A stretch of 11,356 bases of DNA, taken from positions 1 through 11,356 of the forward strand of contig CALJMO010000037.1 of the NCBI GenBank assembly GCA_937982065.1. The letters are read 5' to 3'. The notes below the pieces were generated by a model. The model had not been told where the DNA came from, ran no database searches, and was given only the letters and a program-made list of their open reading frames with translations. Positions 1 through 6,220 of this stretch are shown piece after piece (position 1 is the first letter of the stretch; each line of letters starts with the position of its first letter). The DNA is from an uncultured Collinsella sp. GTDB taxonomy: Bacteria > Actinomycetota > Coriobacteriia > Coriobacteriales > Coriobacteriaceae. Made by a program: the position numbers and the translations under genes.

Positions 1-1099
1 GGATGTTGTCGACGTGACGCAGCAGGTTGGGCATGCCAGCCTTGAGTGCCTCGAGATTCTCCTCATTGAGGTCGGCCTTGGCGACGCCGCCGTTGTACTT
101 CAGCGCACGAGCGGTCGCGACGACCACGACGGCGCTGGGGCGAACGCCCGTCATGCGGCACTTAATGTCGAGGAACTTCTCGGCACCCAGATCGGCACCG
201 AAGCCGGCCTCGGTAATAGCGACATCGCCAAAGCGCATCGCCATACGCGTGGCCATGATAGAGTTGCAGCCGTGGGCAATGTTGGCGAAGGGACCGCCGT
301 GGACAAATGCGGGCGTGCCCTCGAGCGTTTGCACCAGGTTGGGCTTGAGCGCGTCCTTAAGCAACGCGGCCATGGCACCCTGGGCCTTAAGGTCGCGGGC
401 ACGGACGGGCTCGCCGGCAAAGCTGTAGCCGACGACAATCTCACCCAAGCGTTCCTTGAGGTCGTTGATGCTCGTAGACAGGCACAGGATTGCCATGACC
501 TCGGAGGCGACGGTGATATCGAAGCCGTCCTCGCGCGGCACGCCCTGGGCCTTACCGCCAATGCCGTCGATGACGTGGCGCAGCTGACGGTCGTTCATAT
601 CGACGACGCGCTTCCAAGTGATGCGCTTAACGTCAATACCGAGCTGATTGCCCTGCTGGATGTGGTTATCAAGCATGGCGGCCAGCAGGTTGTTGGCAGC
701 ACCGATAGCGTGGAAGTCACCGGTAAAGTGCAGGTTGATATCCTCCATGGGGATGACCTGAGCCCAGCCGCCGCCGGCAGCACCGCCCTTAACGCCAAAG
801 ACGGGGCCGAGCGAAGGCTCGCGCAGGGCCACGGCACTCTTGACGCCGCGACGACGCAGGCCATCGGCCAGACCGATGGTCGTGGTGGTCTTGCCCTCGC
901 CCGCAGGCGTGGGGTTGATGGCGGTCACGAGGACAAGTTTGGCCTGGTGATCAGTCGGCTCGTTGAGCAGCGAATAGTCGACCTTAGCCTTGTCGAAGCC
1001 GTACGGAATCAGGTGCTTAACGTCGACGCCGGCGTTCTTGGCCACCTCGGTAATAGGCAGTGGCGTGACAGAACGTGCGATTTCGATGTCAGTAGGCAT
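1..1099 (-). CDS. fhs: Formate--tetrahydrofolate ligase, partial (C-terminus beyond window)
   Basis: Cytosolic ATP-dependent ligase that joins formate to tetrahydrofolate, giving 10-formyl-THF for purine, formyl-Met and other one-carbon metabolism. The visible 366 residues begin MPTDIEIARSVTPLPI, the usual start of the family. The nucleotide-binding loop TPAGEGKTTTTIGL lies at about residues 64-77. It is followed by the conserved stretches REPSLGPVFGVKGGAAGGG (about 93-111) and, further on, FVHGGPFANIAHGCNS and TEAGFGADLGAEKF. These make the assignment very secure. The family is usually about 555 residues, so roughly a third is missing off the left edge; there is no frameshift or internal stop in the visible part. 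The ATG at 1099 is chosen because GAAAGGA lies about 6 bases upstream. It follows ruvB on the same strand after a gap of 144 bases, and a weak promoter candidate there suggests it is transcribed on its own. Confidence 0.97.
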   Translation of the reverse strand, partial: MPTDIEIARSVTPLPITEVAKNAGVDVKHLIPYGFDKAKVDYSLLNEPTDHQAKLVLVTAINPTPAGEGKTTTTIGLADGLRRRGVKSAVALREPSLGPVFGVKGGAAGGGWAQVIPMEDINLHFTGDFHAIGAANNLLAAMLDNHIQQGNQLGIDVKRITWKRVVDMNDRQLRHVIDGIGGKAQGVPREDGFDITVASEVMAILCLSTSINDLKERLGEIVVGYSFAGEPVRARDLKAQGAMAALLKDALKPNLVQTLEGTPAFVHGGPFANIAHGCNSIMATRMAMRFGDVAITEAGFGADLGAEKFLDIKCRMTGVRPSAVVVVATARALKYNGGVAKADLNEENLEALKAGMPNLLRHVDNI

Positions 1100-1139
1100 G
1101 GGCGGTCCTTTCGTTACCGAATGAGAAAAAGACCAATTC

Positions 1140-1168
1140 AGCATAGCACGGGCGCGCAATAGTAAAAC
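1140..1168 (-). promoter_or_regulatory. Weak candidate sigma-70-type promoter for fhs
   Basis: In the gap between ruvB and fhs the minus strand has a possible -10 box TATGCT at 1140-1145. A T-rich -35-like stretch (GTTTTACT, 1161-1168) sits 15 to 17 bases upstream, depending on which hexamer is taken. The match to TTGACA is poor, so this rests mainly on position, about 40 bases ahead of the fhs start codon. No clear terminator separates ruvB from it, so read-through from ruvB is also possible. Confidence 0.3.
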
Positions 1169-1243
1169 GCCCATAACCGATGAACGGCGATATGTTTACC
1201 CGATGCCCAGCGATAGTCCAACAGCCCGCCAAAACAAAGCGCC

Positions 1244-2311
1244 CTAAACGGTAGGTTCAATCCCCAGGTGCTCAAAGGTGCGAAGGGTTGCCTGACGGCC
1301 CTGCGGCGTGCGAATCATCAACCCGCACTGCAGCAAATAGGGCTCATAGACATCCTCGAGCGTGCCCGGGTCCTCGCCCACCGCGCTGGCAAGGGTCGTA
1401 AGTCCCACAGCACGACCGGAGAACGTCTTAGCGAGCGTCTCCAAAATGCGAATATCCATCCAGTCCAGACCGAGCTCATCGATCTCGAAGAACTCAAGCG
1501 CCTGGCGACAGATATCGAGCTCGATGGGGCCATTGCCGCGCACCTGTGCGTAATCGCGCACGCGCTTGAGCAGGCGGTTGGCAAGACGTGGCGTGCCGCG
1601 CGAACGCGAGCCGATCTCGAGTGCACTGGGATGGTCGATCGTCACGCCCAGGATAGTCGCCGAGCGCGTCACAATCTGCGCGAGCTCCTCGACCGTGTAG
1701 TAATCCAGGCGATATGAAATGCCAAAGCGGTCGCGCAACGGGCCTGTCAACATGCCTGAGCGGGTCGTTGCCGCTACCAGCGTAAATTTGGGAATATCCA
1801 GGCGAATCGAGCGCGCCGCCGGACCCTTGCCAATCACGATATCGAGGGCAAAGTCCTCCATCGCGGGGTACAGGACCTCCTCGACCGAACGGTTGAGGCG
1901 GTGGATCTCGTCGATAAACAGCACATCACCCGGCTGCAAGTTAGTAAGGATGGCCGCCAGGTCGCCCGTGCGCGCGATGGCAGGGCCACTCGTGGTCTTG
2001 ATCTGAGCGCCCAGCTCGTTGGCGATAACGGTGGCCAGCGTGGTCTTGCCCAGGCCCGGAGGACCCGAGAAAATCACGTGGTCGAGCGTCTCACCACGGC
2101 TCTGCGCCGCTTCGATCAACACGCGCAGGCTCTGCTTGATGTGCTCCTGGCCACAGTAGTCGTCCAGGCGCTGGGGGCGCAAAGTGCGGTCGACATCGAG
2201 GTCCTCGGCCGTCAGCTCCGAGCCCACCATGCGCTCGCCGTGCGCCATGGATGCCGCCGGCGAGTTGCCGGGCGTCGCCCACAGGTCCTGAGAGTCATCG
2301 GCTTCCCACAT
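1244..2311 (-). CDS. ruvB: Holliday junction branch migration ATPase RuvB
   Basis: AAA+ motor that, as a hexameric ring loaded by RuvA, drives branch migration of Holliday junctions in recombinational repair. Motifs are numbered from the GTG at 2314; subtract 1 for the preferred ATG at 2311. Walker A GPPGLGKT is at 84-91, Walker B LFIDEIH at 132-138, sensor 1 ATTRSG at 182-187, the arginine-finger region GPLRDRFG at 191-198, and sensor 2 RGTPRLANR at 239-247. A C-terminal winged-helix segment follows, ending with the family-typical RTPQGR at 335-340. Length is 355 residues, within the usual 330-360 range, with a slightly long N-terminus. The ATG at 2311 overlaps the ruvA stop as TGATG, the same coupling seen at ruvC-ruvA; a GTG one codon upstream (2314) is the alternative. 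It is the last gene of ruvCAB. Nothing is missing from the active site. Confidence 0.97.
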   Translation of the reverse strand: MWEADDSQDLWATPGNSPAASMAHGERMVGSELTAEDLDVDRTLRPQRLDDYCGQEHIKQSLRVLIEAAQSRGETLDHVIFSGPPGLGKTTLATVIANELGAQIKTTSGPAIARTGDLAAILTNLQPGDVLFIDEIHRLNRSVEEVLYPAMEDFALDIVIGKGPAARSIRLDIPKFTLVAATTRSGMLTGPLRDRFGISYRLDYYTVEELAQIVTRSATILGVTIDHPSALEIGSRSRGTPRLANRLLKRVRDYAQVRGNGPIELDICRQALEFFEIDELGLDWMDIRILETLAKTFSGRAVGLTTLASAVGEDPGTLEDVYEPYLLQCGLMIRTPQGRQATLRTFEHLGIEPTV

Positions 2312-2931
2312 CACGCATCCATTCCGAGTCGCTTAAGCGCCGCGCCGAGCAGATCCTCGACGCGCATATTCTGCCCATCATACCCGCTCAGAGCGACATC
2401 GGTCTCCTGCGGGCTAAAGCCCATGGAAAGGAGCGCCGCACGGGCGTCATCGATGGCCGAGGGAGCGGCAGCGGGCACGGGCATCGCAACCTGGCCGGGA
2501 ATCACGTCGACCGGCACAAAGCCCTTGTCCTTGGCAAAGGTACTCTTGAGTTCCAGGATCAGGCGCTGAGCTGTCTTTTTGCCCACGCCGGGTACCTTGG
2601 CCATGCCCTTGTCGTCCTCGGCCATCACCAGCGAATACAGCTGCCCCACGGTATAGGTGGAAAGCACGGCGAGCGCCAAGCGCGGGCCAACGCCCGAGAC
2701 AGACACGAGCCGATCGAACATCGTGCGCTCATCCTTAGAGAAAAAACCGAAAAGTGTTATGGCGTCCTCGCGCACCTGCATACGCGTGTAGAGACGGACC
2801 TCGCCGCCGGGCGTCGGCAACGTGGCCGCAGTGCTGCCCGAGATGCCGAGTTCAAAGCCAACGCCCGACACATCGACGACAGCAGAGCTCATCGTGGACT
2901 CGACAAGCGTTCCGTGGAGCTGGGAAATCAT
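2311..2931 (-). CDS. ruvA: Holliday junction DNA helicase subunit RuvA
   Basis: Tetrameric protein that binds and flattens the Holliday junction and recruits RuvB rings. It has 206 residues, close to the usual 200. Domain I (OB fold, 1-64) starts MISQLHGTLVES and ends ITLFGFFS. Domain II carries two helix-hairpin-helix motifs, VSGVGPRLALAVL (78-90) and VPGVGKKTAQRLILEL (113-128), which contact DNA. A Pro/Ala linker at 145-160 leads to domain III (about 160-206, SMGFSPQETDVAL), which binds RuvB. The ATG at 2931 overlaps the ruvC stop as TGATG. An open frame continues upstream to 3171, but that part is not RuvA-like and lies inside ruvC, so it was rejected. Translation is probably coupled to both neighbours. 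Confidence 0.97.
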   Translation of the reverse strand: MISQLHGTLVESTMSSAVVDVSGVGFELGISGSTAATLPTPGGEVRLYTRMQVREDAITLFGFFSKDERTMFDRLVSVSGVGPRLALAVLSTYTVGQLYSLVMAEDDKGMAKVPGVGKKTAQRLILELKSTFAKDKGFVPVDVIPGQVAMPVPAAAPSAIDDARAALLSMGFSPQETDVALSGYDGQNMRVEDLLGAALKRLGMDA

Positions 2932-3452
2932 CAGTATCCGGTTCCTCTCTGTTGATAGAACTCGCCACCGGTGAGGGCGCGGGTGCGGCTGAGGTTTACG
3001 TGGCAGATGGCGCAGGCCAGGGCATCGGCGGCATGGTCGGGATGCGGGTCGTGGTCGAGCTGTGTTAGCGTGCGTACCATATAGGCGACCTGCCGCTTGT
3101 CCGCGGCGCCGGTGCCCACCACAGCCTGTTTGATCTGCATGGGCGTGTACTCGCCAATCTCGAGCGCGCATTCCGAAAGCGCTACGAGTGCAGCACCGCG
3201 GGCATGCGCCGTGGGGATGGCCGAACGAACGTTGGCGCCAAAGTAGATGCTCTCGACAGCAGCTGTGTCGGGTCGATAACGCTCGACGACATCCTTAAGG
3301 TCACGGGCGATATGCGACAGGCGCACCGCAAGCGGGCTGCCCGCGCTGGTCTCGATGCAACCGTAGGCACGGCAGCGAACCTCGCCACGCCGCTCCTCGA
3401 TAATCCCCCAACCCGTATGAGCCAAACCGGGGTCAATGCCCAAGATAACCAA
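2931..3452 (-). CDS. ruvC: Crossover junction endodeoxyribonuclease RuvC
   Basis: Dimeric resolvase that nicks two opposed strands of a Holliday junction, using two metal ions in an RNase H fold. It has 173 residues from the chosen TTG start. Catalytic residues are D7 in ILGIDPGLAHTGWG, E67 in VESIYFG, H140 and D143 in the C-terminal motif PDHAADALACAI. The histidine matches the arrangement I recall for Thermus thermophilus RuvC (H143), where E. coli has an aspartate, so it should be active. The TTG at 3452 is preferred because AGGGGAGG lies 5 bases upstream and the protein then starts in the family-typical way, MVILGIDPG. A TTG at 3473 would add seven residues but has no such site. First gene of ruvCAB, with a TGATG overlap to ruvA. 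A LexA-like box lies 55 bases upstream. Confidence 0.95.
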   Translation of the reverse strand: MVILGIDPGLAHTGWGIIEERRGEVRCRAYGCIETSAGSPLAVRLSHIARDLKDVVERYRPDTAAVESIYFGANVRSAIPTAHARGAALVALSECALEIGEYTPMQIKQAVVGTGAADKRQVAYMVRTLTQLDHDPHPDHAADALACAICHVNLSRTRALTGGEFYQQRGTGY

Positions 3453-3457
3453 GCCGA

Positions 3458-3465
3458 CCTCCCCT
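3458..3465 (-). promoter_or_regulatory. Strong ribosome binding site fixing the ruvC start
   Basis: AGGGGAGG on the minus strand, followed by a 5-base spacer (TCGGC) and TTG. This strong Shine-Dalgarno site decides in favour of the TTG at 3452 over the in-frame TTG at 3473, which lies upstream of the site. Confidence 0.75.
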
Positions 3466-3507
3466 CGCCACAAGCACAGCGCAAGACAGGGCCCCGCGCA
3501 TCATTCA

Positions 3508-3521
3508 CGAACGTCTGTTCT
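3508..3521 (-). promoter_or_regulatory. LexA (SOS) operator ahead of ruvCAB
   Basis: The minus strand reads AGAACAGACGTTCG. This matches the Gram-positive/actinobacterial LexA consensus CGAAC-RNRY-GTTCG at all fixed positions except the first, and contains a perfect GAAC-N4-GTTC dyad. It abuts the -10 hexamer at 3522-3527 and would cover roughly positions -5 to +8 of the transcript, a place where repressor binding blocks initiation. ruvCAB or ruvAB are known SOS genes in several bacteria, which fits. I saw no other GAAC-N4-GTTC in the window. LexA control is inferred from sequence only. Confidence 0.75.
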
Positions 3522-3530
3522 AGAATAACA
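3522..3530 (-). promoter_or_regulatory. Extended -10 promoter of ruvCAB
   Basis: The minus strand reads TGTTATTCT, an extended -10 element (TGn followed by TATTCT, 4 of 6 matches to TATAAT). No good -35 hexamer is present at 16-18 bases upstream, which is common for extended -10 promoters. The start of transcription would be near 3515, giving a leader of about 60 bases before ruvC, and it would lie inside the LexA box. Confidence 0.55.
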
Positions 3531-3589
3531 CAACGGGGCCAAGATGCTTAGTTGAAGTATCGGGGTTGGAAGCGAATCCTATCCCATAG

Positions 3590-5575
3590 TTAGTTCTGCG
3601 AGAAAAAGGGGAACTGCCTCGGATCTACTGGCGGGTGCGGCATCGGGCCACCCTGGGGACTACCTTGCGAGCCGCCCTGACCGCCCATCATCTTATCGAT
3701 GGCGTCCTGAACCTCGCCCTCGAACTTTTTCATCCCCTCGTGCAAACGACGCTGACCGTCCTCAGAGCGCAGCTCCTCCATCTGCTCGGGCGAAATACCC
3801 AGTAGCTCGCCCAGCACGCCCATCATCTCGTTTCGCATGCGCTCGCTCGTATCCTCGTCAGCAAAACGGCGCACCTCGGCGCGCGCCAGCGAATCGACCG
3901 ACATGCGCTCCTTGCCGTTAAGCCCCAGGTCGGACCACGCGAGCATGTACGGCCAGGAGCGCTCGACAAACGAACGGGACGAGACGATCGGCGCCGTCGG
4001 CAACATGCGGCGGGCAGCCTCACCCTGTCGAACGAGCATCAGCAGCAGCGAGCAGGCCTCAGGCTTGCCAGCGGCCATCGGGATGTCGTCGAAAGATCGA
4101 TTGCGGTCCACGTGCGCCTCGAGCGCGCCATCGACCTCACCCGGCTCAAGCCCGCCGAGCAGCTGTGCCGCGCGGTCGAGCATATCGACCGGACCGTCGA
4201 GCGTCGAGAGCGCCTGCGCCAGCACGCGCTCCATACAATCTTCCACCGCGTTGAGCGTCACGAGCTCTTGGGGCACCACGGCAGACGTGCGGTTGCGCAC
4301 ACGCGCCACAAACTCAAGCGTCGACAGGTACACATCGCCAAAGGGCGCAAAGTCGCCCTGGTAACCGCCGCAAAGCGCCGGCGCCGCCAGCGCATACTCG
4401 GTTTTGGACAGCGGGCTCAGCGCCATCGCACCCAGCTCGAGCGCCGTGTCCTCCAGCATGAGGCCCAGCGTGCGCGAGCGCAGACGCTCGGCATCGCCCG
4501 CCGACACGTCGCGATCGAGCACACGCGCCGCATCCGGTGCATCGCGCTCGACAGTGCGAATGTGCAGACGCTCGGCAATGGCGCGGACGGCGGCACAGCG
4601 GGCAGCCTCGGCCTCCTCCTGCGCCGGCGTAAAGATACGGTTGCGCCCCAGCACCAGGCCAATTACGTTACGCGGACCCAGAGCGTCAACGGCCAGCGCC
4701 GCCAGCAGGGATGACGGCAGGTCACCCTCGAGTGCCACCACAGCACGCGACGCACCGTGGGCCCGAGCGTTGTCGCGCACGGCGAGCACCAGCGCCTGCC
4801 ACAACCACTCCTCGGAACGGAACTCGGGCAGTTCGTGATCTTCCAGGGCATCGAGCATCACGCCGCGCTGAATCTCCTGAACCAGCAGGCTCTCCTCAAA
4901 ACACGGCGCCTGGGCCACCACGCGACCGCAGTCGTCGAGCACAAACGAACCGCCGGTATACACCGACTCGTCATAGGCACCGACCGGCGCCATGCAGGCA
5001 AACCACACGCTGCGCTTGGATGCGATCTTGCGGTAGGCGCCGCTGCGAACGGCGGCAATGGCGGCAGTCTCGCGGTCGGTCATGTCAAACGCGTTGAATT
5101 GGAAATACGCGATGAGGTCGACGCCGGTCGGCAACATCTCGAGCTCGCGGTCCAAGTCAAAAATCACGGCGATGCGCACGCCGTCCACGTCGAACACCGG
5201 CGGCGCCCAACGCGTGTCGTTGTTCTCGCCACGCTGCAGGGCAATGCTCGAACGCGCCGGCACCACATGACCGTCCTTGAGCATCATGTAGTCGAGCAGC
5301 GGTTGGCCCTCAAACGAAACCGCCGCGGGCACGATGCAGATCATGTCAAGCTCCTGGATACGCTCGGCGACACCAGTCAAACCGGCAAGCACGTCGTGCT
5401 CAAAGTCGGCAGCGCCCACCAGGCCACCGGGCATGGCGCCCATAAAGAGCGGAGCCGGAACGCACAGCACGCGCGCCCCGCGCTCGTGGGCCAGACGAGC
5501 CTGGTCCTCGATGCGGCCGCAAATGCCCTCAACATCCCCAAGGCGCATATCGATCTGTGCAAGCGCGAGCTTCAT
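3590..5575 (-). CDS. NAD+ synthetase-like protein (nitrilase + NAD synthase domains), probably catalytically inactive
   Basis: It has the two-domain layout of glutamine-dependent NAD+ synthetase: a carbon-nitrogen hydrolase (amidase) domain at about 1-235 starting MKLALAQIDMRLGDVEG, and an NAD-synthase/PP-loop ATPase domain at about 250-548. Homology is clear at LLAALAVDALGPRNVIGLVLG (290-310), LGAMALSPLSKTEYALA (381-397) and FAPFGDVYLSTLEFVARVRN (409-428). By eye alignment, both active sites are degenerate. In the amidase triad, Glu becomes A41 (VPAP for FPEL), Lys becomes S110, and Cys becomes F139 (VIFDLD for hICEDLW). The ATP-binding SGGxDSS reads EGDLPSS (283-289), with the key Asp replaced by P287. 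Residues 549-661 are an extension beyond the usual C-terminus: charged, helix-like, then a Gly/Gln/Pro-rich tail. The ATG has GAAAGGG 8 bases upstream. A terminator lies just upstream, so it is probably its own unit; no clear promoter was found. NAD synthesis should not be assumed; a regulatory or scaffold role is only a guess. Confidence 0.85.
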   Translation of the reverse strand: MKLALAQIDMRLGDVEGICGRIEDQARLAHERGARVLCVPAPLFMGAMPGGLVGAADFEHDVLAGLTGVAERIQELDMICIVPAAVSFEGQPLLDYMMLKDGHVVPARSSIALQRGENNDTRWAPPVFDVDGVRIAVIFDLDRELEMLPTGVDLIAYFQFNAFDMTDRETAAIAAVRSGAYRKIASKRSVWFACMAPVGAYDESVYTGGSFVLDDCGRVVAQAPCFEESLLVQEIQRGVMLDALEDHELPEFRSEEWLWQALVLAVRDNARAHGASRAVVALEGDLPSSLLAALAVDALGPRNVIGLVLGRNRIFTPAQEEAEAARCAAVRAIAERLHIRTVERDAPDAARVLDRDVSAGDAERLRSRTLGLMLEDTALELGAMALSPLSKTEYALAAPALCGGYQGDFAPFGDVYLSTLEFVARVRNRTSAVVPQELVTLNAVEDCMERVLAQALSTLDGPVDMLDRAAQLLGGLEPGEVDGALEAHVDRNRSFDDIPMAAGKPEACSLLLMLVRQGEAARRMLPTAPIVSSRSFVERSWPYMLAWSDLGLNGKERMSVDSLARAEVRRFADEDTSERMRNEMMGVLGELLGISPEQMEELRSEDGQRRLHEGMKKFEGEVQDAIDKMMGGQGGSQGSPQGGPMPHPPVDPRQFPFFSQN

Positions 5576-5612
5576 GGCTCAGCCCTTTCCGTCGTAAACC
5601 ATCGAAATCGTA

Positions 5613-5647
5613 GTAAAAGCGCCGACCGCATAATGCAGCCGGCGCTT
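5613..5647 (-). terminator. Rho-independent terminator after superoxide reductase gene
   Basis: On the minus strand a 14-bp stem (outer arms AAGCGCCG / CGGCGCTT, inner pairs including three G-U) closes a 3-base loop TTA at 5617-5647 and runs directly into TTTTAC. It lies about 45 bases downstream of the superoxide reductase stop and 38 bases before the next gene, so it should isolate the two genes. On the plus strand it lacks a T-run, so it is one-directional. Confidence 0.8.
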
Positions 5648-5692
5648 GCATGTGCATATGCTAGCTATGATACCCCGAGCGGGGGCGCGCTC

Positions 5693-6055
5693 CTAGAATG
5701 TCGCGGACCACAGCCCGTGCAGGTTGCAGTAGGCATAGACGGTACCGGTCTTGGAGCCGCCCGCGAAAAACGTCGCGGGTTTCATGCCGGGCTCAAGGTA
5801 ATGGACCTCTAAGCGGCCCTCGGCCTCAAGGGCGATCCACTCAATGTAGTGCTCGGGCAGGCTGGGGTGCTCGACCGAGCCAACGCGGGCGCGAATCACG
5901 TGACCGTCGCGCTCGGTCTCGACAACAGGCACGTGCTTCTCATGCGCCGCGTCCTCAGTGTTTGCGGTCAGCTCCGTGCAACCGGCAGGGGTCGCAACGC
6001 CGTCGCCAAGGGCAGCGATGAGCTTACCGTCGGGGTCCTTAAAGAATTTCGCCAT
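5693..6055 (-). CDS. Superoxide reductase (desulfoferrodoxin/neelaredoxin family), degenerate centre I
   Basis: Small cytosolic non-haem iron protein that reduces superoxide to hydrogen peroxide without making oxygen, a typical defence of anaerobes. The Fe(His)4Cys centre II is complete: H41 in the EKHVP motif (with catalytic-loop E39-K40), H63 and H69 in SVEHPSLPEHYIEWI, C110 and H113 in YCNLHGLW. The N-terminal 35 residues align with the desulforedoxin (centre I) region, KFF..D.DG...AAL......CTEL..NT, but only C26 of the four iron-binding cysteines remains. This resembles the class III enzymes described from Treponema pallidum rather than true short neelaredoxins. Length is 120 residues. 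The start is fixed by AAAGGAG 6 bases upstream. A strong terminator follows. The gap of 165 bases upstream suggests its own promoter, but I could not identify one. The electron donor (rubredoxin or other) is not encoded here. Confidence 0.93.
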   Translation of the reverse strand: MAKFFKDPDGKLIAALGDGVATPAGCTELTANTEDAAHEKHVPVVETERDGHVIRARVGSVEHPSLPEHYIEWIALEAEGRLEVHYLEPGMKPATFFAGGSKTGTVYAYCNLHGLWSATF

Positions 6056-6220
6056 GATGTTCTCCTTTGCTTATGTGCCGATGTTCTCGATGCTTCTTAT
6101 GCCCAAAGGCAGACAAACCATCCACGGCATTGCAAATGAACACATAACGGATCAGGCAAGCGGTCGGGCCAAAATGCGTCGACCGTCCTGCCCACTCCAG
6201 CAGTCCCACCCCGCGCGCGG

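Noticed and set aside
1..1099. fhs as a truncated pseudogene
   Set aside because: The frame is open right up to the window edge with intact motifs; the truncation is only the window boundary. The same holds for dnaE at the right edge.
14..1162. Long open frame on the plus strand opposite fhs (and similar plus-strand frames at 4757-5812, 7325-8473 and 8711-9715)
   Set aside because: They lie antisense to well-recognised minus-strand genes. Their translations are rich in Arg/His/Ala with no family resemblance, as expected for shadows in GC-rich DNA.
2932..3171. Longer ruvA reading frame starting at 3171
   Set aside because: The extra 80 residues are Arg/Pro-rich, unlike RuvA, and lie inside ruvC. 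The ATG at 2931 gives the canonical MISQLHG start with a TGATG overlap.
2931..3452. RuvC as a catalytically impaired protein because an expected Asp is His
   Set aside because: Histidine at this position is found in active RuvC of the Thermus type, so the active site is considered complete.
3490..3540. 7-bp inverted repeat GGCCCCG / CGGGGCC flanking the LexA box and -10 element
   Set aside because: Short GC-only arms 37 bases apart are easily found by chance. The upstream arm precedes the predicted transcript start, so no RNA hairpin would form.
5672..5683. CCCCGAGCGGGG as a terminator of the superoxide reductase gene
   Set aside because: The stem is only 4-5 bp and has no T-run. The much better hairpin at 5617-5647 lies just downstream.
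6211..6220. Palindrome CCGCGCGCGG just after the SNF2 stop codon as a terminator
   Set aside because: It cannot form a hairpin with a loop of useful size without losing most pairs, and no T-run follows on the minus strand.
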